A stretch of 64,000 nt of DNA from NCBI RefSeq assembly GCF_000158915.1, contig NZ_GG657754.1, positions 5,250,146 to 5,314,145 of the forward strand, read 5' to 3'. Each line of letters opens with the position of its first letter. Position 1 is the stretch's first letter. The DNA is from Streptomyces himastatinicus ATCC 53653 (lineage in GTDB: Bacteria; Actinomycetota; Actinomycetes; Streptomycetales; Streptomycetaceae). Below the pieces are notes generated by a model. That model saw nothing but the letters and a program-made list of their open reading frames with translations, searched no databases and was not told where the DNA came from. Below, one piece after another: positions 40,642 through 49,366 of this stretch. The translations under genes and the position numbers were made by a program.

Positions 40642-40997
40642 CGCCTGCCTCTCCCGTCTCCTGGGGCACTATGCCGAGCTGATGTATCGACTCGATACAT
40701 CAAGACGATAGGGCGGTGCTCCCGGTGGGACAAGAGCGACCACGGTGAACGGCGTCACATCACCTGTTCGTGGGACGCAACCGGAGCGTTATGGAGTGAA
40801 GGCGCCGAGGAGACAAGATTTGGCCGTGCGTACTCTGTTCGCCATGCAGACCAAAGGGAACCGTGTGACGCTGTCCTGCGTCCTCGTCCTGGAGGCAGTG
40901 CGTCCGGTTACCAGGTGTGGCCGGATTGCACATCGGGGGGACCGGAAGCCACCTGCCGCTTTCAGGCGATAGCGCCTGCCCGAGGAGTAGTCGTTCC
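40642..40997. other. padR-ponA intergenic region
   Basis: 356 bases between divergent genes. It contains the PadR-type palindrome at 40680-40702 near the padR start. The remaining ~290 bases must include the promoter of the penicillin-binding protein gene. Short open frames here have no conserved look or good ribosome-binding sites. Confidence 0.5.
40680..40702. promoter_or_regulatory. Probable PadR operator
   Basis: Perfect inverted repeat TGATGTATCG-ACT-CGATACATCA (10-bp arms, 3-base spacer) 39 bases upstream of the padR start. The ATGTAT...ATACAT form matches operators typical of PadR-family autorepressors. Confidence 0.75.
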
Positions 40998-43673
40998 ATG
41001 AGCGAGCACCGTCGCAAGTCGCCGCAGCCCCAGGGCGGCGGCCGAGCAGCGGCCCGGCGTGCCGGACAGCAGTCGTCCGGCCGTCGCGCAGCACCATCGC
41101 ACAACGCCGCCGCCGAGTCGGGCTCGGCTTCCTATGGGGAAGAGGTTTCCCACGGCGGCAGGGCCGAGGCCCGCCGCGCCGCGCAACGCGGCGCCGGAGG
41201 GCGGAGAAGAGGAGCACCCGACCCGGCCGCCGGTGGTGCGGGCCGCGGTGGCCGCGGTGGTGGTCGGCGGGCCACCGGCGGTGGCCGTGGGCGGGGCGCG
41301 GGCGGCGACGGTCCGCCCGGTAAGAAGCGGTTCATCGACTACCCGCGCGCGGGTAAGACGGGCTTCCGCCGCTGGGTGCCCTCCTGGCGGCTCGTCACGG
41401 GAACCTTCATCTTCTTCTTCGCGGTGCTCGTCAGCGCCGTGGGCATCGGGTGGATGATCGTCGACGTTCCCACCGAGCAGGCCGCGTCGCAGACCCAGAA
41501 GAACGTCTACTACTGGGGCGACGGCAAGCAGATGGTGGTCTCGGGCGGCGGTGATCTCAACCGTCAGATCGTGCCGCTCAACAAGATCCCCAAGTCGATG
41601 CAGAACGCGGTGATCTCCGCGGAGAACGCCAGCTTCTACCAGGACTCGGGCGTCGACCCGATGGGTATCGCGCGCGCCGTCGTCAACATGGCGCGCGGCG
41701 GTGCGACCCAGAGTGGCTCGACCATCACCCAGCAGTTCGTGAAGAACACGTACCTCGACCAGTCGCAGACGGTGACGCGCAAGGCCAAGGAACTGCTCAT
41801 CTCCGTCAAGGTCGGCTCGACCAAGAGCAAGGACTACATCCTCCGGGGGTACCTGAACACCGCGTACTACGGCCGCGGTGCCTATGGCTGCCAGGCGGCG
41901 GCCCGCGCGTACTTCGACAGGGACTGCGAGAAGCTGAACGCGAGCCAGAGCGCCTTCCTCGCCGCGACGCTCAACGGGCCCAACCTGTACGACCCGAACG
42001 GCGGCTACGGACCGTCCGCGAGCGCGGAGGCGAACACCAAGCGGGCCACGGCGCGCTGGGCGTGGATCCTCAAGCGGGAGGTCCAGGTGGGCCGGCTGTC
42101 CAAGGAGAGGGCCCAGTACTGGCTCGACAAGCGCTTCCCGCAGACGAAGAGCCCGAAGGTGGCGACGAACAAGCAGGGCCAGATCGGCTATCTGACCGAC
42201 CTCGCCGACAACTACGTCGTCGCCAACACCAACATCTCCAAGACGGAGCTGGACAAGGGCGGCTATCAGATCCACACCACCTTCGACCGCAAGAAGATGG
42301 GTCTGCTGGAGAACGCGGTCCACAAGGTGTCCAAGGAGAACATCAAGCCGAAACAGCGCGATGTGGACAAGTTCGTGCAGTTCGGCGGTGCCTCGGTGGA
42401 GCCCAAGTCGGGCAAGATCAAGGCCATCTACGGCGGCAGCGACGCGCTGGAGCACTATCGCAACAACGCGGACTACACCGGTGTCCAGGTGGGCTCGACC
42501 TTCAAGCCCTTCGTGCTGGCCGCGGCGATGAGGGACGGTGTCCGGGACCGCAACGGTCCGCGTGACCAACCGGATTCGGAACGCACCAGGGTCAATCCGG
42601 CGAGTGTCTACGACGGTGACAACAAGCTGACCCTGCGCGACTACGACGGATCCGTCTGGAAGGACAAGAACAACCAGGAGTGGCACCAGAAGAACGACGG
42701 TGACGAGGACAAGGGCAAGATCAGCCTGCGCACCGCGATGCAGTACTCGGTGAACACGCCCTTCATCCAGCTGGGCATGGACGTCGGCACCGACAAGGTG
42801 CGGGACGCGGCCCTGGACGCGGGCCTCAGCAAGGAGCAGCTGGCCACGATCACCCCGACGTTCTCCCTCGGCACCTCCGCGCCGAGTGCGATCCGGCTCG
42901 CCGGGGCGTACGCGACCTTCGCGGCCAGCGGTCAGCAGGCCGATCCGTACTCGGTCGAGCGGGTCGAGGACAAGGACGGCGAGGTCTACAACCACAAGGA
43001 CCAGGCCAAGATCAAGCAGGCCTTTGACGGGGACGTGGCGAACAACGTCACCGACGTGCTGAAGAACGTCATAGCGCGCGGCACCGGCACCTCGGCGAAG
43101 ATCGGCCGCCCGGCGGCGGGCAAGACCGGAACCACCGACCAGAACAAGTCGGCCTGGTTCGCCGGTTACACCCCGCAGCTGTCCACGTCGATCGGCATGT
43201 GGCGGGTGGACGACCGGGCCAAGCGGCAGATCTTCCGGTCGATGCGCGGTGTGGGCGGCCAGGAGACCATCCACGGTGCGTCGTACCCCGCGGAGATCTG
43301 GGCCGACTACATGCGCAAGGCGATGGCGGGCCAGCCGGCCAAGGACTTCCCGGCGGCCACCCCGATCGGTGACAAGGTCTACGGCGAGAACGCGAGCCCC
43401 ACGCCGACGACCCAGAAGCCGACGCAGACGCCGTCCCAGACCCCGTCGCAGACGCCGTCCGAGACGCCGTCCCAGACGCCCTCCGGCACCCCGAGTCCCA
43501 CGCAGACGTGTGATCCGCTGGACTTCAAGTGCAACGACAACGGGGGTGGCGGCAACCAGGGCGGCGAGAACGCAGGCCCCAGCGGCGGCCCGGGTGAACC
43601 CACTCCCTCGCCCACCACGGAGCCACCGGGCGGGATCTTCGGGGGCCCGTCCGGCACCCGCAAGGACGAGTAG
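40998..43673 (+). CDS. Class A penicillin-binding protein (transglycosylase-transpeptidase)
   Basis: 891 residues from ATG 40998 after CGAGGAG. The N-terminal ~110 residues are basic and Gly/Arg-rich; a membrane helix is at about 132-155 (GTFIFFFAVLVSAVGIGWMI). The glycosyltransferase domain keeps the catalytic Glu in SAENASFYQDSGVD and has SGSTITQQFVKNTYLDQ. The transpeptidase domain has STFK (about 499), SVN in QYSVNTPF (about 582) and KTGTT (about 709). The last ~110 residues are Thr/Pro/Ser/Gln repeats (QTPSQTPS) and a Gly/Pro-rich tail with two cysteines. It polymerises and cross-links peptidoglycan outside the membrane. The adjacent GT, racemase-like and FemX genes fit an envelope cluster. 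Confidence 0.95.
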   Translation: MSEHRRKSPQPQGGGRAAARRAGQQSSGRRAAPSHNAAAESGSASYGEEVSHGGRAEARRAAQRGAGGRRRGAPDPAAGGAGRGGRGGGRRATGGGRGRGAGGDGPPGKKRFIDYPRAGKTGFRRWVPSWRLVTGTFIFFFAVLVSAVGIGWMIVDVPTEQAASQTQKNVYYWGDGKQMVVSGGGDLNRQIVPLNKIPKSMQNAVISAENASFYQDSGVDPMGIARAVVNMARGGATQSGSTITQQFVKNTYLDQSQTVTRKAKELLISVKVGSTKSKDYILRGYLNTAYYGRGAYGCQAAARAYFDRDCEKLNASQSAFLAATLNGPNLYDPNGGYGPSASAEANTKRATARWAWILKREVQVGRLSKERAQYWLDKRFPQTKSPKVATNKQGQIGYLTDLADNYVVANTNISKTELDKGGYQIHTTFDRKKMGLLENAVHKVSKENIKPKQRDVDKFVQFGGASVEPKSGKIKAIYGGSDALEHYRNNADYTGVQVGSTFKPFVLAAAMRDGVRDRNGPRDQPDSERTRVNPASVYDGDNKLTLRDYDGSVWKDKNNQEWHQKNDGDEDKGKISLRTAMQYSVNTPFIQLGMDVGTDKVRDAALDAGLSKEQLATITPTFSLGTSAPSAIRLAGAYATFAASGQQADPYSVERVEDKDGEVYNHKDQAKIKQAFDGDVANNVTDVLKNVIARGTGTSAKIGRPAAGKTGTTDQNKSAWFAGYTPQLSTSIGMWRVDDRAKRQIFRSMRGVGGQETIHGASYPAEIWADYMRKAMAGQPAKDFPAATPIGDKVYGENASPTPTTQKPTQTPSQTPSQTPSETPSQTPSGTPSPTQTCDPLDFKCNDNGGGGNQGGENAGPSGGPGEPTPSPTTEPPGGIFGGPSGTRKDE
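43417..43505 (+). repeat. ACGCCGTCCCAG-type repeats encoding TPSQ
   Basis: About six imperfect 12-base units encode the TPSQ/TPSE/TPSG repeats in the C-terminal tail of the penicillin-binding protein, a region likely to vary in copy number between strains. Confidence 0.7.
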
Positions 43674-43695
43674 TCCCGACCTCCCGTACAGCGAT

Positions 43696-43736
43696 CGGCG
43701 GCCGCGCCGGAGCATCCCGCTCCGGCGCGGCCGCCG
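43696..43736 (+). terminator. Hairpin after the penicillin-binding protein gene
   Basis: Perfect 18-bp GC-rich inverted repeat (43696-43713 with 43719-43736, loop ATCCC) 22 bases after the stop. There is no T-run, as is common for Streptomyces terminators. Confidence 0.7.
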
Positions 43737-43878
43737 CCGTTCGAGGGCCTCTGCGGCTCTCTGCGCGCTTCACGGACGGGCGCGCGCCCCCGGGTGGCTC
43801 TGGACGTCCCGAGGCGCTCAGCGGGCCGCTGAGGCGGTCCTCACTCCTCCCGCCCGGCTCGTACGGCAGGATGGGCCC

Positions 43879-45366
43879 ATGAGCGTGCGCGAGGACCCAC
43901 AGGCCCAGCCCGTACGGCCGACCACGGAGGATTCGGTCGCCGCGGCCGGCAGCGAGCTGATCGGCGGCCCCATCGGGCGCCGGGCGCTGCTGGGCACGAG
44001 CTGGTGGACCCCGGTGCGGATCATCGCGCTCGTCGCCATCGGAATGTTCGCCTTGGGCATGGTGCAGAAGCTGCCCTGCTACAACGGCGGCTGGTTCTAC
44101 GGCGCCACCGCCCAGTACACCCACGCCTGCTACTCCGACATACCGCACCTCTACAACGGCCGCGGCTTCGCCAACGACCTCGTCCCGTACTTCAACCGGA
44201 TACCGGACAGCGTCTCCGGCGGAATGGAGTACCTGGAGTACCCGGTCCTCACCGGTCTCCTGATGGAGGTCGCCTCCTGGCTCACCCCGCACGGCGGCGA
44301 CCTCCAGACCCGCGAACAGGTCTACTGGCTGGCCAACACGGCCCTGCTCATGGCCTGCACCGCGGTCATCGCGGTCTGCGTAACCCGTACGCACCGCCGC
44401 CGCCCCTGGGACGCGCTGCTGGTCGCCCTGGCCCCCGCCTTCGCGCTCACCGCCACGATCAACTGGGACCTCCTCGCGGTCGCCCTCACCGCCGCCGCCA
44501 TGCTCATGTGGGCCCGCAGCCGCCCGCTGGCAGCCGGTGTGTTGCTCGGCCTCGCGACGGCCGCGAAGCTCTACCCGGTGCTGCTGCTCGGCCCGCTGCT
44601 GGTGCTGTGCCTGCGCGCGGGCCGGTGGCGCGCCTTCTGGGCGGCGACGGGCGGCGCGGCGGCCTCGTGGCTGGGGGTGAACGTGCCCGTGATGATCACT
44701 ACGCAGGGCGGTGGGCTGCACATCCGCGAGGGGTGGAAGCAGTTCTACACGTTCAGTGAGGAACGCCCGGTCGACTTCGGGTCGCTCTGGCTGATCATCT
44801 CGCAGCGCACCGGCAATCCCATGGACGACGTCAACACCTACGCCATGATCCTCATGGTGCTGGCCTGCGCCGGAGTGGCGGCCCTCGCCCTGTGCGCCCC
44901 GCGCCGGCCGCGCTTCGCCCAGCTCGCCTTCCTGGTCATCGCGGCCTTCGTGCTCACCAACAAGGTCTACTCACCGCAGTACGTGCTGTGGCTGATTCCG
45001 CTCGCCGCCTTGGCGCGGCCGCGCTGGCGGGACTTCCTGGTGTGGCAGGCGTGCGAGGTGATGTATTTCCTCGGGGTCTGGATGTACCTCGCGTACACCA
45101 ACAGCGGTGATCAGCACCGGGGGCTGCCGCCCGAGGGCTACCAGCTCGCGACCGCGCTGCACTTCGCGGGAACGCTCTTCCTGTGCGCGATGGTGGTGCG
45201 GGACGCGCTGGTGCCGGACCGGGATCCGGTGCGCCGGGACGGCTCGGACGACCCGTCGGGCGGCGTACTCGACCGGGCGCCGGACGCGTTCGTGCTGGGA
45301 GAGGCGCGGCGCACGGCGCAGTACGAGGGCGCGGCGCGCACGGACTGGGGTGCCGACCGGAGGTGA
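43879..45366 (+). CDS. GT87-type membrane glycosyltransferase
   Basis: 495 residues from ATG 43879. About ten membrane helices: SWWTPVRIIALVAIGMFAL, QVYWLANTALLMACTAVIAV, WDLLAVALTAAAMLMWA, AFVLTNKVYSPQYVLWLIPL. An acidic extracytoplasmic loop after the first helix (YSDIPHLYNGRGF, GGMEYLEYPVLTGLLMEVAS) holds the Asp/Glu residues expected of GT-C polyprenyl-phosphate-sugar transferases (DUF2029/GT87, the family of mycobacterial PimE). It probably adds a sugar from a lipid-linked donor to an envelope glycan or lipid. It lies 205 bases after the penicillin-binding protein gene. Confidence 0.88.
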   Translation: MSVREDPQAQPVRPTTEDSVAAAGSELIGGPIGRRALLGTSWWTPVRIIALVAIGMFALGMVQKLPCYNGGWFYGATAQYTHACYSDIPHLYNGRGFANDLVPYFNRIPDSVSGGMEYLEYPVLTGLLMEVASWLTPHGGDLQTREQVYWLANTALLMACTAVIAVCVTRTHRRRPWDALLVALAPAFALTATINWDLLAVALTAAAMLMWARSRPLAAGVLLGLATAAKLYPVLLLGPLLVLCLRAGRWRAFWAATGGAAASWLGVNVPVMITTQGGGLHIREGWKQFYTFSEERPVDFGSLWLIISQRTGNPMDDVNTYAMILMVLACAGVAALALCAPRRPRFAQLAFLVIAAFVLTNKVYSPQYVLWLIPLAALARPRWRDFLVWQACEVMYFLGVWMYLAYTNSGDQHRGLPPEGYQLATALHFAGTLFLCAMVVRDALVPDRDPVRRDGSDDPSGGVLDRAPDAFVLGEARRTAQYEGAARTDWGADRR

Positions 45367-45387
45367 GCTCCCCGCGGGAGCCCACCT
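45361..45387. terminator. Possible bidirectional terminator
   Basis: 12-bp inverted repeat with one mismatch (AGGTGAGCTCCC, loop CGC, then 45376-45387) at the junction of the convergent glycosyltransferase and racemase-like genes; it overlaps the glycosyltransferase stop. Confidence 0.5.
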
Positions 45388-45400
45388 GCGGCGACGGGGC

Positions 45401-46432
45401 TCAGCGGTCGAAGAGGCGGTCGAACTGCGTCGTGGTGTGGCGCAGATGGGCCACCAGCTCATCCCCCACCTGCGGTGCCGTGACATCGCCCGGCACGAAC
45501 AGGATGGACACCTGCATATGCGGCGGTTCGGCGAACCACCGCTGCTTGCCCGCCCAGACGAAGGGCGAGAGGTTGCGGTTGACGGTCGCGAGACCGGCGC
45601 GGGCGACCCCCTTGGCCCGGGGCATCACCCCGTGCAGCGCCTTGGGCGCCTCCAGGCCGACGCCGTGGGAGGTGCCGCCCGCGACGACCACCAGGAAGCC
45701 GTCGGAGGCGGCCTTCTGCTGGCGGTAGCCGAAGCGTTCGCCCTTGGCGACCCGGGTGACGTCGAGCACCGCGCCCCGGTACTCCGTCGACTCGTGGTCG
45801 CCCAGCCACAGCCGGGTGCCGATGCGGGCGCGGAACCGGGTCTGCGGGAACTGCTGCTGTAGCCGCGCCAGTTCGTCCGCCTTGAGGTGGCTGACGAACA
45901 TGGTGTGCAGCGGCAGCCGCGCCGCGCGCAGCCGGTCCATCCACCCGATGACCTCCTCGACCGCGTCGATGCCGTCGGTCCGGTCGAGCGGGAGGTGGAT
46001 GGCGAACCCCTCCAGCCGCACATTCTCTATAGCGGCGTGCAGCTTGGGCAGGTCCTCCTCGGTGACGCCGTGCCGCTTCATGCTGCTCATGACCTCGATC
46101 ACGACCCGCGCGTTGACCAGGCCGTAGACGCCGTCGACGGACGAGACCGACCGGATCACCCGGTCCGGCAGCGGCACCGGCTCCTCCCCGCGGCGGAAGG
46201 GGGTGAGGACGAGCAGGTCGCCGCTGAAGTAGTCCTTCATCCGGGCGGCCTCGTACGTGGTGCCCACGGCGAGGACATCGGCGCCGATGCGGGCGGCTTC
46301 CTCGGCCAGCCGTTCATGGCCGAAGCCGTAGCCGTTGCCCTTGCAGACCGGGACTATCCCCGGAAACTGCTGGATGACCATCTGCTGGTGAGCCCGCCAG
46401 CGCGCGGTGTCGACGTAGAGGGTGAGCGCCAT
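45401..46432 (-). CDS. Alanine-racemase-like PLP protein
   Basis: 343 residues. The N-terminal fold-III PLP barrel has a Lys in VCKGNGYGFG, the PLP-binding motif equivalent to VVKANAYGHG of alanine racemase. Further racemase-like parts are FVSHLKADELARLQQQFPQT and RIGTRLWLGDHESTEYRG. The C-terminal domain is shorter than usual, and the segment equivalent to GYADG, which carries the second catalytic Tyr in alanine racemases, reads AGGTSHGVG. It may therefore not be a classical alanine racemase. It is adjacent to the FemX-type gene, so a role with wall amino acids is plausible. Confidence 0.85.
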   Translation of the reverse strand: MALTLYVDTARWRAHQQMVIQQFPGIVPVCKGNGYGFGHERLAEEAARIGADVLAVGTTYEAARMKDYFSGDLLVLTPFRRGEEPVPLPDRVIRSVSSVDGVYGLVNARVVIEVMSSMKRHGVTEEDLPKLHAAIENVRLEGFAIHLPLDRTDGIDAVEEVIGWMDRLRAARLPLHTMFVSHLKADELARLQQQFPQTRFRARIGTRLWLGDHESTEYRGAVLDVTRVAKGERFGYRQQKAASDGFLVVVAGGTSHGVGLEAPKALHGVMPRAKGVARAGLATVNRNLSPFVWAGKQRWFAEPPHMQVSILFVPGDVTAPQVGDELVAHLRHTTTQFDRLFDR

Positions 46433-46510
46433 TGGCCGGTCCCGGAACCTTTCTCGTTGCCGCGGTGTATTCGAGGTATGCAGCTTTTGCGGGGGATCAG
46501 GAAATCAGGG

Positions 46511-47643
46511 TCAGCGGCGGGACATGTAGATGTCGAGCGCCTTGTGGAGCAGCTTGTTGAGGGGGAAGTCCCACTCGCCGAGGTATTCGGCAGCCTGCCC
46601 ACCGGTGCCGACCTTGAACTGGATCAGGCCGAAGAGATGGTCGGTCTCGTCGAGCGAGTCGGAGATGCCGCGCAGGTCGTAGACGGTCGCGCCGAGCGCG
46701 TACGAGTCGCGGAGCATCCGCCACTGCATCGCGTTCGAGGGCCGGACCTCGCGCTTGTGGTTGGCGGAGGCGCCGTAGGAGTACCAGACGTGGCCGCCGA
46801 CGACCAGCATCGTGGCGGCGGCCACCGCCTCGCCCTCGTGCATGGCGAAGTACAGCCGCATCCGGTTGGGGTCCTCGGTGTTGAGGGCCGTCCACATGCG
46901 CTGGAAGTAGCTGAGCGGGCGGGGCCGGAAGTGGTCGCGCTCCGCGGTGATCTCGTAGAGCCGCTGCCACTCGCCCAGGTGCTCGTAGCCGCCCTGGACG
47001 ACCTCGACGCCCGCCTTGTCGGCCTTCTTGATGTTGCGGCGCCACAGCTGGTTGAAGCTCTTGTGGACGTCCTCCAGGGAGCGGTTCTCCAGGGGCACCT
47101 GGAAGACGTACCGCGGCTGGACGTCGCCGAAGCCCGCACCGCCGTCCTCGCCCTGCTGCCAGCCCATCCGCCGCAGCCGGTCGGAGACCTCGAAGGCCCG
47201 TGGCTCGATGTGGGTGGCCTCGACGTCGCGCAGCCGCTTTCACATCCCGGGTTTCTGGATGCCCGGACTTTGATCGCGGGCGGAGTCCCCAGCGGCGGAT
47301 GATGACCCGGCGGGCCCATCTTTCACGGGAGAAGGCGCCCTGCTTGCTTGAGATGCGCGAGCATCGGGGCGCAGCCACTCCCTCCAGGTTTGGGCGCGTA
47401 CCAGTTGATGACCGGGGCCTCGGGGAGGTAGGCGAGATACCGCTTGATCTTGGGCAGTTGGCGGTAGAGGACGAGGCCGACGCCGACCAACTGGCCGGTG
47501 GCGTCGAACCAGCCGAGATTCTCCGAGCGCCACTCCGACTTGACGTCAGCCCATGCCGGGACCTGCATGTGGCTTGCCGACGGCAGGCTCTGGATGTACG
47601 CCAGATGCTGCTCTCGGCTGATCGTCCTCAGGGTCAGGCTCAT
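46511..47643 (-). CDS. femX: FemX/FemAB-type peptidoglycan aminoacyltransferase (frame broken by clustered insertions)
   Basis: In Streptomyces FemX adds the first glycine of the interpeptide bridge to lipid-linked precursor, using Gly-tRNA. The start is ATG 47641-47643 (MSLTLRTISREQHLAYIQSL) after GAGGAG. The N-terminal half is open to about 47395 and the C-terminal half from about 47235 (GWQQGEDGGAGFGDVQPRYV ... KALDIYMSRR). Between them 14 single-base insertions scramble the frame. Removing them gives continuous FemAB sequence (NLEEWLAPMLAHL, KMGPPVIIRRW, SGIQNPDVKRLRDVEA). The reading is therefore a full-length gene with sequencing errors rather than a real pseudogene, but as given it would be truncated near 47323. 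Confidence 0.88.
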
Positions 47644-47760
47644 TGCGGGGCGCTCCTCGGCAGGTGTGTCCCCAGGGTCGGGGCTCCGGCTCTCGCGCCG
47701 AAGCCTACTGCGACCGGGGCGTGCCCCGTTTGGGCCTGGGGTCAACCTGCCCTCGGGGAG

Positions 47761-48078
47761 TCAGCCCAGCAGCCCGCCGAAGAGCCCGCCGTGCGCCATC
47801 CCGAGGTAGAAGCCGACGCCCGACGCACCGAGCCCGATGATCAGCAGGAACCGCTCTCCGGTGGTCGCGGAGATCAGCTGGCCCCATGCCCCGCAGAGCA
47901 TGCCGATCAGCCCGGTCCACGAGCTGACCAGGTGGAGGCCGGGGAAGTAAGCCGTGACGAAGGAGATCAAACCGATCAGCAGCGTCGACACGGCGATGGC
48001 GTTCTCGACGGGATGAGACTTGCCATCGGTGTCCAGGAAGGAGAGCAGTCCGTGCTGCGGTCGTGCTGCCTGTGCCAT
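47761..48078 (-). CDS. Small membrane protein, unknown function
   Basis: 105 residues from ATG 48076-48078 (MAQAARPQHGLLSFLDTDGK), with CTGGAGGTG upstream; the longer open frame to 48309 is unconserved. Three membrane helices are likely (AIAVSTLLIGLISFVTAYFP, SWTGLIGMLCGAWGQLISAT, FLLIIGLGASGVGFYLGMAH). It lies between femX and the divergent rpsF operon, as in other streptomycetes. No known domain recognised. Confidence 0.85.
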   Translation of the reverse strand: MAQAARPQHGLLSFLDTDGKSHPVENAIAVSTLLIGLISFVTAYFPGLHLVSSWTGLIGMLCGAWGQLISATTGERFLLIIGLGASGVGFYLGMAHGGLFGGLLG

Positions 48079-48219
48079 GGGGCACCTCCAGGTAGGCCCA
48101 TAAAGGCAGGGCGGCGAACTGTAACGCCGCTCACACCCGATGTGTACAGATTGCGGGCCAAGGAGCCCGGATTTCAAGCGGGAGGTCAGAGGCGGGTACT
48201 GTGTACGGTCTGCGGTGGT

Positions 48220-48231
48220 GTCTGTACAGAC
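48220..48231. promoter_or_regulatory. 12-bp palindrome upstream of rpsF
   Basis: GTCTGTACAGAC, a perfect palindrome 77 bases upstream of the rpsF start, with a related TGTGTACAGA at 48141-48150. It could be an operator for rpsF or the divergent membrane-protein gene. A TACTGT -10-like hexamer lies at about 48197. Confidence 0.35.
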
Positions 48232-48307
48232 GCCACGGCACAACGCATCACGACCCTCCTGCCACGGAACGACCGTGGCCGCTGAGTCCAAAGGAGGTGG
48301 GTTCCAC

Positions 48308-48598
48308 ATGCGTCACTACGAGGTGATGGTCATCCTCGACCCCGATCTCGAGGAGCGTGCTGTCTCCCCGCTGATCGAGAACTTCCTTTCCGTTATCCGC
48401 GAGGGCAACGGCAAGGTCGAGAAGGTCGACACCTGGGGGCGTCGTCGTCTCTCGTACGAGATCAACAAGAAGCCCGAGGGCATCTACTCGGTCATCGACC
48501 TTCAGGCCGAGCCCGCGGTCGTCAAGGAGCTCGACCGCCAGCTGAACCTGAACGAGTCGGTCCTCCGGACCAAGGTCCTCCGTCCCGAGACCCACTGA
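48308..48598 (+). CDS. rpsF: 30S ribosomal protein S6
   Basis: 96 residues from ATG 48308 with the strong site AAAGGAGGTGG. Typical S6: [50 protein letters not shown]. It pairs with S18 on the 30S platform. First gene of the rpsF-ssb-rpsR-rplI operon, divergent from the small membrane protein. Confidence 0.97.
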   Translation: MRHYEVMVILDPDLEERAVSPLIENFLSVIREGNGKVEKVDTWGRRRLSYEINKKPEGIYSVIDLQAEPAVVKELDRQLNLNESVLRTKVLRPETH

Positions 48599-48679
48599 GC
48601 GCGTAAGCGTTCAGCGGTCACCGGGCCGTATCGCAACGAGTAGCAAGCAGCCCAGCAGTACCCGCCGAGAGGTTCCCCA

Positions 48680-49270
48680 ATGGCAGGCGAGACCGTCATC
48701 ACGGTCGTCGGCAATCTCGTCGACGACCCCGAGCTGCGCTTCACCCCCTCCGGTGCGGCGGTCGCGAAGTTCCGTGTCGCGTCCACTCCTCGTACGTTCG
48801 ACCGTCAGACCAACGAGTGGAAGGACGGCGAGAGCCTCTTCCTCACGTGCTCGGTGTGGCGGCAGGCCGCGGAGAACGTGGCCGAGTCGCTTCAGCGCGG
48901 TATGCGCGTCATCGTGCAGGGCCGGCTGAAGCAGCGGTCGTATGAGGACCGTGAGGGGATCAAGCGCACGGTCTACGAGCTGGATGTCGACGAGGTCGGT
49001 GCCAGCCTGCGCAACGCCACGGCCAAGGTCACCAAGACCACCGGGCGCGGTGGCCAGGGTGGCTACGGCGGCGGTGGCGGCCAGGGCGGCGGCGGTGGCG
49101 GCGGCTGGGGCGGTGGCCCCGGCGGCGGTCAGCAGCAGGGCGGCGGCGCTCCGGCCGACGACCCGTGGGCGACCGGCGCACCGGCCGGTGGCGGCCAGGG
49201 CGGCGGTGGCGGCGGCTGGGGCGGTGGCTCCGGCAGCGGCGGCGGCTACTCGGACGAGCCGCCCTTCTAG
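48680..49270 (+). CDS. ssb: Single-stranded DNA-binding protein
   Basis: 196 residues. The OB fold (residues 1-115) reads [59 protein letters not shown] and [19 protein letters not shown] very Gly-rich disordered tail follows and ends in the acidic tip YSDEPPF, the docking peptide for partner proteins. It coats ssDNA at replication forks. It is the essential ssbA-type copy because of its place in the rpsF operon. The DNA encoding the tail is GGC-repeat-rich and prone to sequencing error, but the frame is intact. Confidence 0.96.
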   Translation: MAGETVITVVGNLVDDPELRFTPSGAAVAKFRVASTPRTFDRQTNEWKDGESLFLTCSVWRQAAENVAESLQRGMRVIVQGRLKQRSYEDREGIKRTVYELDVDEVGASLRNATAKVTKTTGRGGQGGYGGGGGQGGGGGGGWGGGPGGGQQQGGGAPADDPWATGAPAGGGQGGGGGGWGGGSGSGGGYSDEPPF

Positions 49271-49293
49271 GTCACGGCGCGATGTTTCACGCG

Positions 49294-49307
49294 GTTTCAC
49301 GTGAAAC
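49294..49307. promoter_or_regulatory. parS: parS site between ssb and rpsR
   Basis: Perfect GTTTCACGTGAAAC in the ssb-rpsR gap, preceded ten bases earlier by a half-site GTTTCACG. It is about 27 kb from parB. Confidence 0.95.
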
Positions 49308-49366
49308 ATCGCCCTGCCTGGTCTGGGCGACCAGCACAAACTTCTTGATCACACTGGAGAGAGACA

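Noticed and set aside
46511..47643. Pseudogene or gene fission of the femX-type gene
   Set aside because: All disrupting events are one-base duplications in 154 bases and the flanking halves are fully conserved, which fits sequence error better than decay.
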